From positions 1-26,131 of the forward strand of contig CAJUOQ010000029.1 of assembly GCA_910588235.1 (NCBI GenBank): a stretch of 26,131 nt of DNA, in the 5' to 3' direction. This document shows, piece by piece, positions 6,845 through 14,237 of this stretch (the first letter of the stretch is position 1; each line of letters starts with the position of its first letter). Made by a program: the position numbers and the translations under genes. This DNA comes from an uncultured Atopostipes sp. GTDB lineage: Bacteria > Bacillota > Bacilli > Lactobacillales > Carnobacteriaceae_A. Under the pieces are notes generated by a model, which saw only the letters and a list, made by a program, of their open reading frames with translations, did not search any database and was not told the DNA's origin.

Positions 6845-8032
6845 ATGAAAATTGGAATTGATAAAGCTAGCTTTTTTACCCCACCGACTTATGTAGATAT
6901 GGTGGAATTAGCAGAAGCCCGCGACGTGGATCCAAATAAATACTTAATTGGGATTGGACAAGAGAAAATGGGCATTGCAGATAAAGCTTATGACGTGGTA
7001 GCGATGGCTGCAAATGCAGCACAACAAATTTTAAGTGATGAAGATAAAGAAGAAATCGATATGGTTTTATTTGCCACAGAAACGGGCGTCGATTTTTCAA
7101 AAGCGGGCGCTACCTGGCTCCATGACCTCCTAGGCATTCAACCTTACGCACGCTCCATTGAATTAAAACAAGCTTGTTATAGTGCGACAGCGGGGATTCA
7201 ACTCGCGATGGGCCATATTGCCTTACATCCTGAAAGCAAAGTGCTTGTTTTGGCGAGCGATATTGCAAAATACGGAGTAAATACAGGTGGAGAACCTACC
7301 CAAGGTGCTGGAGCAGTCGCTATGTTACTTTCAGCCAATCCAAATATTTTAGCGCTTGAGACGGAAAGTGCTTCTTATACTGCAGATATTGATGACTTCT
7401 GGCGTCCAACCTATTCGGACTATGCGTATGTGGATGGAAAATATTCAAATGAAGCTTATTTAAATACCTTAATGGCTACCTGGAATCATTATAAAGAAAA
7501 GCAAAAGGCTGAATTGTCTGATTTTGAAACCTTATTATTCCACGTGCCTTATACAAAAATGGGACGTAAAGCCTTACAAGCTTTAGAAGATGAGTTAGAT
7601 GAAGAAACTTCTGCACGTTTTAATGAATATTATGAAGCAGCGATTGTTTATAATAATATTGTCGGCAATATTTATACCGGCTCTCTTTACTTAAGCCTGA
7701 TTTCATTACTTGAACAAGCAGAAAATCTAAAAGCAGGCGCACGTATTGGCATGTTTAGTTACGGGTCAGGAGCTGTTGGTGAATTCTTTGTTGGAGAATT
7801 GCAAGAGGATTATCAAGATTATTTAATGAGAGAAACGCATGAAGAGTTATTAGATCATCGAACCAAGTTATCGATTTCTGAATATGAAGAGATTCTTTCA
7901 AATCCTGTTGAAATCGATGAAGAGGGTAACGCAACAATTGACGTTCAAGAGGTCTCACCACAAAATTTCGTGTTTGTAGGGGTCGACCAACATCGTCGTC
8001 AATATGATAAAGCAAGTAACGTGAAACAATAA
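6845..8032 (+). CDS. mvaS: Hydroxymethylglutaryl-CoA synthase
   Basis: MvaS condenses acetyl-CoA with acetoacetyl-CoA to HMG-CoA in the mevalonate route to isoprenoids. The 395-residue product has the catalytic triad of bacterial HMG-CoA synthases at the usual positions: Glu79 (in ATETGVDFSKAG), Cys111 (in ELKQACYSATAG) and His233 (in LLFHVPYTKMG). Length is close to the enterococcal enzyme (about 383). The ATG has GAGGAG upstream at a normal distance. The thiolase gene starts 13 bases after the stop, so the two form an operon that makes acetoacetyl-CoA and uses it. The reductase gene is 6.7 kb away on the other strand. Confidence 0.96.
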   Translation: MKIGIDKASFFTPPTYVDMVELAEARDVDPNKYLIGIGQEKMGIADKAYDVVAMAANAAQQILSDEDKEEIDMVLFATETGVDFSKAGATWLHDLLGIQPYARSIELKQACYSATAGIQLAMGHIALHPESKVLVLASDIAKYGVNTGGEPTQGAGAVAMLLSANPNILALETESASYTADIDDFWRPTYSDYAYVDGKYSNEAYLNTLMATWNHYKEKQKAELSDFETLLFHVPYTKMGRKALQALEDELDEETSARFNEYYEAAIVYNNIVGNIYTGSLYLSLISLLEQAENLKAGARIGMFSYGSGAVGEFFVGELQEDYQDYLMRETHEELLDHRTKLSISEYEEILSNPVEIDEEGNATIDVQEVSPQNFVFVGVDQHRRQYDKASNVKQ

Positions 8033-8045
8033 GGTTGGTGTGAAG

Positions 8046-9257
8046 ATGGAAAGAGTATTTATTGTCGGAGCGAAACGAACAGCGATTGGATCTTTTCTAG
8101 GATCACTTGCAAATGTATCGGCTGCAGAATTAGGCGCTGTTGTAACGAAAGCTGTTTTGCAAGAAGCCGGTATAAAAGGCGAAGAGGTCAATGAAGTGAT
8201 TTTTGGGAATGCTTTACCTGCAGGTCAAGGGCAAGGAGTCGCTCGCCAAGTTTCGATTCAAGCAGGTATTCCCGAGACGATTCCAGCTTCTGGGGTAAAT
8301 ATGGTTTGCGGAAGTGGCTTAAAATCAGTAATGAATGGGTATGCTTCTATTCTTTCAGGCATGAATGATGTCGTTGTTGCTGGAGGCGTAGAGTCGATGA
8401 GTCAAGCGCCTCATTTAATGCCCACAAAAACGCGTCGTGGAATCAAGATGGGTAGCTTTGAAGTCGAAGACCATATGTTAAAAGATGGTTTAACCGATGC
8501 TTTTAGCCACGAGCATATGGGAATGACGGCAGAAAATATAGCAAAAGAGTATAATGTTTCACGTGGAGCACAAGATGAATTTGCTTACCATTCACAGCAA
8601 AAGGCTATTAAAGCGCAAGATGAAGGAGCTTTTGCTGAAGAAATTGTGCCAGTTACCGTAAAAAATAGACGTGAAGAAAAAGTTGTGGATCAAGATGAGT
8701 TTATCAATCGTCAGTCAACACTTGAAAAACTCGCGCAATTACGTCCTGCTTTTAAAAAGGACGGGTCCGTGACTGCTGGAAATGCCTCTGGTCTAAATGA
8801 CGGAGCGAGTGCTACTTTAATTGTCAGTGAGACTTACTTAAAAGAGCACCAGCTGACACCTTTAGCTGAAATTGTGGCTATTGGCCAAGGAGGCGTTGAT
8901 CCGCAATTGATGGGCATGGGGCCTGTTTCAGCGATTCGAAATACGTTAAAACAAGCCAATCTAACGTTAGCTGACATGGACGTGTTGGAGTTAAATGAAG
9001 CCTTTGCTGCTCAAAGTATTGGTGTTGTCGAAGAACTAGCCAAAGCTGTGGGTATGCAGGCTGCAGATATTTATGACAAAACAAATATCAATGGTGGAGC
9101 GATAGCTCTCGGTCATCCAATTGGAGCGAGTGGTAACCGCGTGTTAGTAACGCTTCTTCATTTAATGAAAAAACGCGAAAGCCAATATGGTCTGGCTTCT
9201 CTCTGTATCGGTGGCGGTATGGGTGTTAGCATGATTTTGAAACGACCAGAAATATAA
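8046..9257 (+). CDS. Acetyl-CoA acetyltransferase (thiolase)
   Basis: This thiolase joins two acetyl-CoA into acetoacetyl-CoA, the substrate of MvaS. Catalytic residues are visible: Cys88 in NMVCGSGLKS (acyl-enzyme), His357 in ALGHPIGASG, and Cys387 in CIGGGMG. In enterococci this activity is the N-terminal half of bifunctional MvaE; here the protein ends after the thiolase domain (403 residues) and HMG-CoA reductase is encoded separately as mvaA. I prefer ATG 8046 because thiolases begin MERVFIVGAKRTAIG; an in-frame GTG at 8040 would add two residues. Translation is probably helped by the closely preceding mvaS. Its original terminator has been split by an insertion sequence. Confidence 0.93.
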   Translation: MERVFIVGAKRTAIGSFLGSLANVSAAELGAVVTKAVLQEAGIKGEEVNEVIFGNALPAGQGQGVARQVSIQAGIPETIPASGVNMVCGSGLKSVMNGYASILSGMNDVVVAGGVESMSQAPHLMPTKTRRGIKMGSFEVEDHMLKDGLTDAFSHEHMGMTAENIAKEYNVSRGAQDEFAYHSQQKAIKAQDEGAFAEEIVPVTVKNRREEKVVDQDEFINRQSTLEKLAQLRPAFKKDGSVTAGNASGLNDGASATLIVSETYLKEHQLTPLAEIVAIGQGGVDPQLMGMGPVSAIRNTLKQANLTLADMDVLELNEAFAAQSIGVVEELAKAVGMQAADIYDKTNINGGAIALGHPIGASGNRVLVTLLHLMKKRESQYGLASLCIGGGMGVSMILKRPEI

Positions 9258-9269
9258 AAAATAATCGAT

Positions 9270-9294
9270 AAAAAATCTGAGTAAAAGGGAAGTA
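9270..9294 (+). terminator. Left half of terminator split by the IS
   Basis: AAAAAATCTGAGTA at 9270-9283 is exactly complementary to TACTCAGATTTTTT at 10807-10820, on the far side of the insertion sequence. Further in, GGAAGT (9288-9293) matches ACTTCC (10799-10804). Removing the IS and one GTA copy rebuilds a long hairpin with a T-run 12 bases after the thiolase stop codon. Confidence 0.85.
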
Positions 9295-9318
9295 TGTAGT
9301 GAACCCCAAAAGTTGGAG
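9295..9318. repeat. IS left terminal inverted repeat
   Basis: It begins TGTAGTGAACCCCAAAAG and matches the right end in 19 of 24 positions. It lies beyond the 3' end of orfB. Confidence 0.8.
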
Positions 9319-9334
9319 TTTATTTAATTGAATA

Positions 9335-10267
9335 TTATGCAACGAATTGAGTGTCTTGTTTTCGAAATGCAATCGGAGATAAGCCACTCAATTTTTCTTT
9401 AACTCGTTTCGTATTATAATTGTGAATATATTTCTCAATTTTACTTTTTAGTTCTGTGTATGAAACAGTTTCTTCCCCATAATACATCTCTTGTTTTAAA
9501 AGTCCAAAGAAATTCTCCATTGGAGAATTATCGATACAATTCCCTTTGCGTGACATGCTTTGAAATATTCGATGATCCTTAAGAGTTTTAACCCATGAGT
9601 CATGCTGATAATGCCAGCCTTGATCGCTGTGTATAGTGGTTCGGTATGGCGCATGTTTCTCGACAATTGAGAGAGCTTCTTTTAGGGGATCGATCGCAAT
9701 ATCAAGCGTCGGACGATTAGATATTTTATAAGAAATAATTTCTCGGTTATAGAGGTCCATAATGGGACTCAAATATAATTTTTGATCCTTTAAACATTTA
9801 AATTCTGAGACATCTGTCACCAATTTTTGTAAAGGAATAGGTGTATCGAAACGACGGTTCAAACGATTCTTCGCTATTTTTCCTACTTGGCCTTTATATG
9901 AGTTGTATCGACGTTTCTTATTGGAAAATTTCGTACACTGAATTCCTAATTTCTTCATAATTCGTTGAACACGCTTATGGTTGATGGAATACCCTTGATC
10001 TTTTAATTCAAGTGTAATGCGTCGATAACCATAGGTTTCGTTTGAATCTTTAAAGATTTTTCGAATCAGTTCTTCGAGATCTTTATCTTTATTTTCTTCA
10101 TCTCTTTTCGCTAAATGATAATGATAGGTCGCTTCAGGTAGTCCTGTAACTGTTAAAACATCTTTTAGTTTAAAGCCCTCTTCAGTAAGCTCAAAGACTA
10201 CTCTTGACTGTTGTTTTCGCGAGGGTCTTTTAAGCCCCGCGCTTTTAACTTTTTTAGGTATTCCAGC
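9335..10267 (-). CDS. IS3-family transposase OrfB (-1 frame of OrfAB)
   Basis: This is the catalytic half of the transposase, an integrase fold with the DDE triad: Asp in VTDVSEF, Asp in TIHSDQGWHYQ and Glu in NSPMENFFGLLK. The frame is open from 10267 to the stop at 9335 with no early ATG; the first ATG (9958) would remove the HTH_21 region (DLEELIRKIFKDSNETYGYRRI). It is therefore probably made only as an OrfAB fusion by -1 frameshifting at 10255-10249, giving about 468 residues. No stop codon or gap is visible, so the transposase appears intact. The C-terminus ends with the normal NTKRVKEKLSGLSPIAFR block. Confidence 0.9.
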   Translation of the reverse strand, partial: AGIPKKVKSAGLKRPSRKQQSRVVFELTEEGFKLKDVLTVTGLPEATYHYHLAKRDEENKDKDLEELIRKIFKDSNETYGYRRITLELKDQGYSINHKRVQRIMKKLGIQCTKFSNKKRRYNSYKGQVGKIAKNRLNRRFDTPIPLQKLVTDVSEFKCLKDQKLYLSPIMDLYNREIISYKISNRPTLDIAIDPLKEALSIVEKHAPYRTTIHSDQGWHYQHDSWVKTLKDHRIFQSMSRKGNCIDNSPMENFFGLLKQEMYYGEETVSYTELKSKIEKYIHNYNTKRVKEKLSGLSPIAFRKQDTQFVA

Positions 10268-10740
10268 TCAATTCTTAAATATTCATTTTCTTTCTTCAAT
10301 AATTCTATTTCAGCTTCTGATGTTGGTAACTTCTTTTGTTGATTCTTTTTCTTCTCTTCTGAATTTGATTTCGTCATTTTAGGCGGTCTCCCTATTGGTT
10401 TATTCAGACCGGGAGCTCCTTCTTTTAAATAACTTCGTCTCCAGTTGGCGATGATAGATGGTTCAGATATGCCGAAGGCATTCGCTGTATCTTTATAGGA
10501 AGCTCCAGTGTCTTGTTTAAATTTTAAGACATTTAGTTTGAAATCTAAAGGGTATTTCTTTTTAGTCTTTTTTGTTTGAAGACCTTCTTTCCCATATTCT
10601 TGATATTGATTGACCCATTTTCGAATCAAAGAAGGCCCCGACACCTGATACTTTTGAGCTAATAAATTAGTCCCTGAAGTCCCTTGAAGATATTCTTGTA
10701 CAACGTTCAGTTTAAATCCATATGAATACTTTTTTTCCAT
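10198..10740 (-). CDS. IS3-family transposase OrfA
   Basis: The 180-residue product has two successive helix-turn-helix units (YSYGFKLNVVQEYLQGTSG and YPLDFKLNVLKFKQDTGAS), a basic linker, and a C-terminal leucine zipper (ELLKKENEYLRIELEYLKKL) used in this family to form multimers. It binds the element ends and feeds the OrfAB fusion. The ATG at 10740 has a GGGGG ribosome binding site upstream. The A-AAA-AAG heptamer lies in its frame at 10255-10249, after residue 162 or so, as in IS150 and IS3 relatives. Confidence 0.92.
   Translation of the reverse strand: MEKKYSYGFKLNVVQEYLQGTSGTNLLAQKYQVSGPSLIRKWVNQYQEYGKEGLQTKKTKKKYPLDFKLNVLKFKQDTGASYKDTANAFGISEPSIIANWRRSYLKEGAPGLNKPIGRPPKMTKSNSEEKKKNQQKKLPTSEAEIELLKKENEYLRIELEYLKKLKARGLKDPRENNSQE
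10249..10255 (-). promoter_or_regulatory. Programmed -1 frameshift site A-AAA-AAG
   Basis: On the minus strand the bases AAAAAAG fall as A-AAA-AAG in the orfA frame, the classic heptamer for -1 slippage in IS3-family elements. The -1 frame enters orfB directly, and orfB has no good start of its own. Confidence 0.8.
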
Positions 10741-10771
10741 AAAAATAACCCCCGTTAAGTTAGATTTTTCA

Positions 10772-10795
10772 CTCTAACTTTCGGGGGTCACATCA
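10772..10795. repeat. IS right terminal inverted repeat
   Basis: Read inward on the minus strand it begins TGATGTGACCCCCGAAAG. It lies upstream of orfA and is followed outside by the GTA target duplication. Confidence 0.8.
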
Positions 10796-10820
10796 GTAAC
10801 TTCCTATACTCAGATTTTTT
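10796..10820 (+). terminator. Right half of terminator split by the IS
   Basis: It contains ACTTCC (10799-10804) and TACTCAGATTTTTT (10807-10820), the exact partners of the left half at 9270-9294. The T-run that would have ended mvaS-thiolase transcription is now on the far side of the 1.5-kb element. Confidence 0.85.
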
Positions 10821-10838
10821 ATTTAAATATATTTGTTA

Positions 10839-10876
10839 ATGAAAGCGTTGACAACAAGCGGAGGGTTTAGTAAAGT
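10839..10876 (+). promoter_or_regulatory. Promoter with cre site over the -35, before the 5'-nucleotidase
   Basis: TTGACA (10848-10853), a 17-base spacer and TAAAGT (10871-10876) form the likely promoter. A cre-like sequence at 10839-10854 (TGAAAGCGTTGACA at its core) matches 15 of 16 consensus positions and covers the -35. CcpA binding there would repress initiation. Confidence 0.6.
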
Positions 10877-11135
10877 AAAATTAATGTTTTATACTTAATT
10901 AAAAGGAGGTGATCTGTCGTTTCTGTTGTCCGTAAAAGACAGTTGTGGTGAGGATCGTAAAGAATGTTGCAGATGTTAATGATTCAAAAATGGGAAGCTT
11001 TTTCTTGTCTTCCTGAAGCAGACATTTTTGAATTTTATCTCCTCTAATCCCCTTTATATGAAGAACACATAATCAATGCCTTTTATTTTACATATTCAGT
11101 CAGCATTAGAGGTAAAAAGACAAGGAGAGACATGA
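10877..11135 (+). promoter_or_regulatory. Long structured leader of the 5'-nucleotidase gene
   Basis: The leader begins with an unusually complete Shine-Dalgarno sequence (AAAAGGAGGTGATC, 10901-10914) not followed by ATG, GTG or TTG at a normal distance. From CTG 10914 an open frame of 21 codons ends at TAA 10977-10979 with the cysteine-rich tail SCGEDRKECCRC. Next, ATTCAAAAATG (10982-10992) pairs perfectly with CATTTTTGAAT (11023-11033), with an inner GGAAG/CTTCC stem and a following TTTTAT. CCTCTAAT (11041-11048) can pair with ATTAGAGG (11105-11112), and TCTCCT (11038-11043) with the gene's own AGGAGA (11123-11128). It matches no riboswitch class that I know. Confidence 0.45.
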
Positions 11136-14100
11136 ATGAACAAAAAGAAAAGACAAAAACAACAAAATTTTTTATTAGTTCTCGTTCTTTTATTTAATAT
11201 TGTTACTCAAGCAATAACCCCAGTTGTTGCCTATGCAGAGGCATCCGAGGAGGAGCCAGCGGAAACAGCTATTGAAGAACCGGTGGCGGAAGCAACAGAA
11301 GAGGTTGACCCACCAGCAGAAGCTGAGACTTCAGCTCCTGTAGCCAATCCTGAAACAGAAACCCCCCTAGAATTATTATCCATTGCCGACATTAAAAACC
11401 AAGAAACTGAGGCTATTTTAACAAAAGGGATAGTTACGGCAACACTAAACAATGCGTTTTACATTCAAGACGAAACAGCGGGCATTGCGGTGCAGCCTGC
11501 CGAATTAGAGGTTGCTGTTGGAGAAGAAGTGACCGTCAGCGGCCAACTCGTAGCGGAAGCTGGAGGGAAATCTATTGAGGAGGCGACCATTGAAGAAGTT
11601 ACAGAGGCGCCATTGTCTTTGGACCCTCTTTTAGTAACGCCTTTAGATTTTGACCAGCATCCAGCTGAATTAGTGGCTGTGGAAGAGGTGACGATACTCA
11701 CTGCAGATGAAAAAGACCAAGAAACTCGTTACCTAGCGGCGGATGCGGTAGGGACCGAATGGGTGGTTCAAGACGAAAATAAGAACTTAAATTTAGAGAT
11801 TGGGGAAACTTATGAAGCCATTACGGGTATTGTAATGAGCGTAGAAGGTGAATGGCAGTTAACCCCTCGGGCTATGGAAGACATTGTTCCTGCGCCTCAA
11901 GAAGGGCCGAAGCCGGTCGTTGAAGATGAAATGGACGAGGAAGAACTCGTTGCTGAAGAAACAGAACCTGTAGAAGAAGAGAGAATAGCGGATGAAGCGG
12001 CAACTCCAGAAACAACCGGAGCTGCAGATGAAGAATCGTCAGAAATTTTACAAGCCGCTGAAGATTTCGATTTGTCATTAATGCATATGAATGATACCCA
12101 TGCTCGGGCGGAAAATTATCCGAAATTATTGACGGCAGTGAATGAATTCCGCGATTCTTATCCAGAGTCTCTCTTGTTCCATGCCGGTGATGTATTTTCT
12201 GGTACCCTCTATTTCAATGAATTTCGTGGACAAGCGGATCTTGCTTTAATGAATTTAATGGATATTGATGCAATGGTCTTTGGCAACCACGAATTTGATC
12301 TTGGGGATTCGGCAGAAGGGCATCAAGCTTTGGCAGAATTTGTGACGGGCGCAAACTTTCCCTTCTTAGGGACTAATATTGATTTCGCCGGCGATCCTTA
12401 TTTAGAATCATTAGATACGGGCGTGAATTTAGAGACGAATCCAGCGGACGGAGCGATTTATGATAGTATCGTTTTTGAAGTTGAAGGCGAACAAATTGGC
12501 GTCTTTGGTTTAACGACAGAGGATACGTTAGATATTGCCAGTCCAGTAGCTGTAAGCTTTAATGATTATTTAGAAACAGCGGCGAATGCGGTGCAAGAAT
12601 TTGAGGAGGAAGGGATTGATAAAATTATTGCCCTGACTCACTTAGGCTATGATAGTGCACCGGTTGTTGGGAATGACTTGTCACTCGCTGAATTTGTCGA
12701 TGGGATTGATATTATTGTCGGTGGACATTCGCATACGGCATTAACAACACCTGTTCTTGTAAACGAAGAAACAGAAAACCCGACCGTCATCGTGCAAGCG
12801 GGTCAGTATGGTGAACATTTGGGGACATTGAATGTTACCTTTAACGAAAACGGTGAAATCATCGATCATGCTGGTGAATTAGTCGATACGACAGAATATG
12901 CTTCAGATCCAGCAGCTGTCGAAGTTTTAGCCGAATATCAAGACCGTGTAGAAGAAATTAATAATGAAGAAATAGGGGCGGTAGCTGTTAAAGACCTGCC
13001 GAATCCAAGACTTGGAGAAGGCGATCCAACAAGTGTGCGCGCGAATGAGACCGAGCTTGGAAACTTAGTCACGGATGCGATGCTGGAAAAAACAAAAGAA
13101 CTTTATCCAGAAACGGTCATTGCTTTCCAAAATGGGGGCGGCATTCGAGCGCCTATTGACGAAGGACCGATTACTGTCGGTGAAGTGATTGAAGTCTTAC
13201 CTTTTGGAAATAACCCAGCCGTTGTAGATTTAAGTGGCCAAGAGATTAAAGATATTTTAGAAATTAGTGTGAGTGAAGCACCGGCAGAAAACGGAGGATT
13301 CCTACACGTTTCGGGGATGAAATTCTACTACGATAGCACAAGTGTACCCGGCGATCGTATAAGAGCGATGTATGTGAATCAAGGAGGAAACCTGACAGAA
13401 ATTGATTTAGCGGAGAGGTATCTTGTCACAACCAATGCTTTTACTGCTCAAGGTGGCGATGGTCTTGAGCCCTTTGCCGAAGCTTATGCAGACGGACGGG
13501 TTCAGGATACGGGCGCCATTGATTGGGAACAACTTCGCGATTACATGATAGAAGAAGCTCATTTAAACGGCACAGTAGATCCTGTCCTTGAAGGAAGAAT
13601 TGTTGATTTGCTTGGACAAGATCTTCCTGAGGACCCAACCAATCAATTACGCGATCGGATAGCAGCGCTTGAAGAAGCGTTAGACAAACTTGAAGCGGAA
13701 AATGAAGGATTGCGCGAAGAAATTAATGCACTCCGAGCGTTACTCGCAAACTTACAAGCGGACTTAGAAGCAGGCGATATCGCACTAGCTGAACTCGAAC
13801 AAAGAATGGGAGAACTTGAAGCCCGGTTAAGAGAGTTAGAAGAAGCTGCAGAGACTCCTAGCGAAGAAGCACCAGATCCAGATGAAGAAGAACAAGTTCC
13901 AGACGGTGAAGATGTCAACGGAGAAATTCCAAACGATGGAGACTCCGGAAACAACGGCACAGACCATAAAGATGTAAATGGTGATGGTTCAGGAACAGGC
14001 GGTCGAGTTTCAGATGATTCGACAAGCGATGGTAAAGAACAAACAACAGATCAAAAAGAGGGAAGTTTACCTAAAACAGGAACAACGATGATTCTATCAC

Positions 14101-14174
14101 TGACGAGTGGCGTGACTTTATTAGTGGCAGGACTCAGTACAGAGGCTTATCGTCGTCAACGAAACAAAAAATAA
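11136..14174 (+). CDS. LPxTG-anchored 5'-nucleotidase (UshA/YfkN-like)
   Basis: A surface enzyme that should hydrolyse extracellular nucleotides to nucleosides and phosphate. In order: a signal peptide (residues 1-35, KKKRQK then a hydrophobic core, ending near AYAEA); a Glu/Pro-rich acidic stretch; two OB-fold-like segments (about 80-160 and 170-250) as in YhcR-type nucleotidases; the metallophosphatase domain (about 312-560) with MHMNDTHA, GDVFSG, GNHEFD at 383-388 and GGHSHT near 528; the C-terminal nucleotidase domain (about 635-800) with ANETELGNLVTDA and NGGGIR near 666; a coiled coil (about 838-905); an acidic spacer; and LPKTG at 978-982, a hydrophobic segment and a basic tail for sortase. 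AAGGAGAG lies before the ATG. The protein is strongly acidic. Substrate range cannot be read from the sequence. Confidence 0.92.
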   Translation: MNKKKRQKQQNFLLVLVLLFNIVTQAITPVVAYAEASEEEPAETAIEEPVAEATEEVDPPAEAETSAPVANPETETPLELLSIADIKNQETEAILTKGIVTATLNNAFYIQDETAGIAVQPAELEVAVGEEVTVSGQLVAEAGGKSIEEATIEEVTEAPLSLDPLLVTPLDFDQHPAELVAVEEVTILTADEKDQETRYLAADAVGTEWVVQDENKNLNLEIGETYEAITGIVMSVEGEWQLTPRAMEDIVPAPQEGPKPVVEDEMDEEELVAEETEPVEEERIADEAATPETTGAADEESSEILQAAEDFDLSLMHMNDTHARAENYPKLLTAVNEFRDSYPESLLFHAGDVFSGTLYFNEFRGQADLALMNLMDIDAMVFGNHEFDLGDSAEGHQALAEFVTGANFPFLGTNIDFAGDPYLESLDTGVNLETNPADGAIYDSIVFEVEGEQIGVFGLTTEDTLDIASPVAVSFNDYLETAANAVQEFEEEGIDKIIALTHLGYDSAPVVGNDLSLAEFVDGIDIIVGGHSHTALTTPVLVNEETENPTVIVQAGQYGEHLGTLNVTFNENGEIIDHAGELVDTTEYASDPAAVEVLAEYQDRVEEINNEEIGAVAVKDLPNPRLGEGDPTSVRANETELGNLVTDAMLEKTKELYPETVIAFQNGGGIRAPIDEGPITVGEVIEVLPFGNNPAVVDLSGQEIKDILEISVSEAPAENGGFLHVSGMKFYYDSTSVPGDRIRAMYVNQGGNLTEIDLAERYLVTTNAFTAQGGDGLEPFAEAYADGRVQDTGAIDWEQLRDYMIEEAHLNGTVDPVLEGRIVDLLGQDLPEDPTNQLRDRIAALEEALDKLEAENEGLREEINALRALLANLQADLEAGDIALAELEQRMGELEARLRELEEAAETPSEEAPDPDEEEQVPDGEDVNGEIPNDGDSGNNGTDHKDVNGDGSGTGGRVSDDSTSDGKEQTTDQKEGSLPKTGTTMILSLTSGVTLLVAGLSTEAYRRQRNKK

Positions 14175-14190
14175 TTAAAAATATCGATAA

Positions 14191-14235
14191 AAAAAGTGCT
14201 CTCTTCAATAAAATGAAGGAGCACTTTTTGTTTTG
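14191..14235. terminator. Bidirectional terminator between 5'-nucleotidase and mscL
   Basis: AAAAAGTGCTC (14191-14201) and GAGCACTTTTT (14219-14229) form a perfect 11-bp stem, with TTCA/TGAA extending it inside. A- and T-runs on the two sides allow use in both directions by the convergent genes. Confidence 0.88.
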
Positions 14236-14237
14236 CA

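Larger units (their letters stand above)
9295..10795 (-). mobile_element. IS3-family (IS150-like) insertion sequence, intact
   Basis: The element is 1501 bp with TG...CA ends. The terminal inverted repeats agree at 19 of 24 positions (left TGTAGTGAACCCC..., right, read inward, TGATGTGACCCCC...). A 3-bp GTA target duplication flanks it (9292-9294 and 10796-10798). It carries orfA and orfB in the usual overlapping frames, with an A-AAA-AAG slippery site and a complete DDE transposase, so it looks functional and recently inserted. The insertion point is the centre of the dyad of the thiolase terminator. Both genes point towards the thiolase gene, so element transcripts run antisense to it. Confidence 0.93.

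Noticed and set aside
9335..9958. OrfB starting at ATG 9958
   Set aside because: The frame is open for another 300 bases upstream with clear IS3 OrfB sequence, and the slippery site in orfA leads into it.
10901..10914. Fragment of the 3' end of 16S rRNA on the minus strand
   Set aside because: GATCACCTCCTTTT matches the 16S tail, but the bases next to it do not resemble 16S helix 45; an extended Shine-Dalgarno sequence explains it.
13643..13960. 105-codon minus-strand frame rich in serine
   Set aside because: It is the mirror of the acidic coiled coil and spacer of the 5'-nucleotidase, where Glu/Ala/Leu codons read as Ser/Ala on the other strand.
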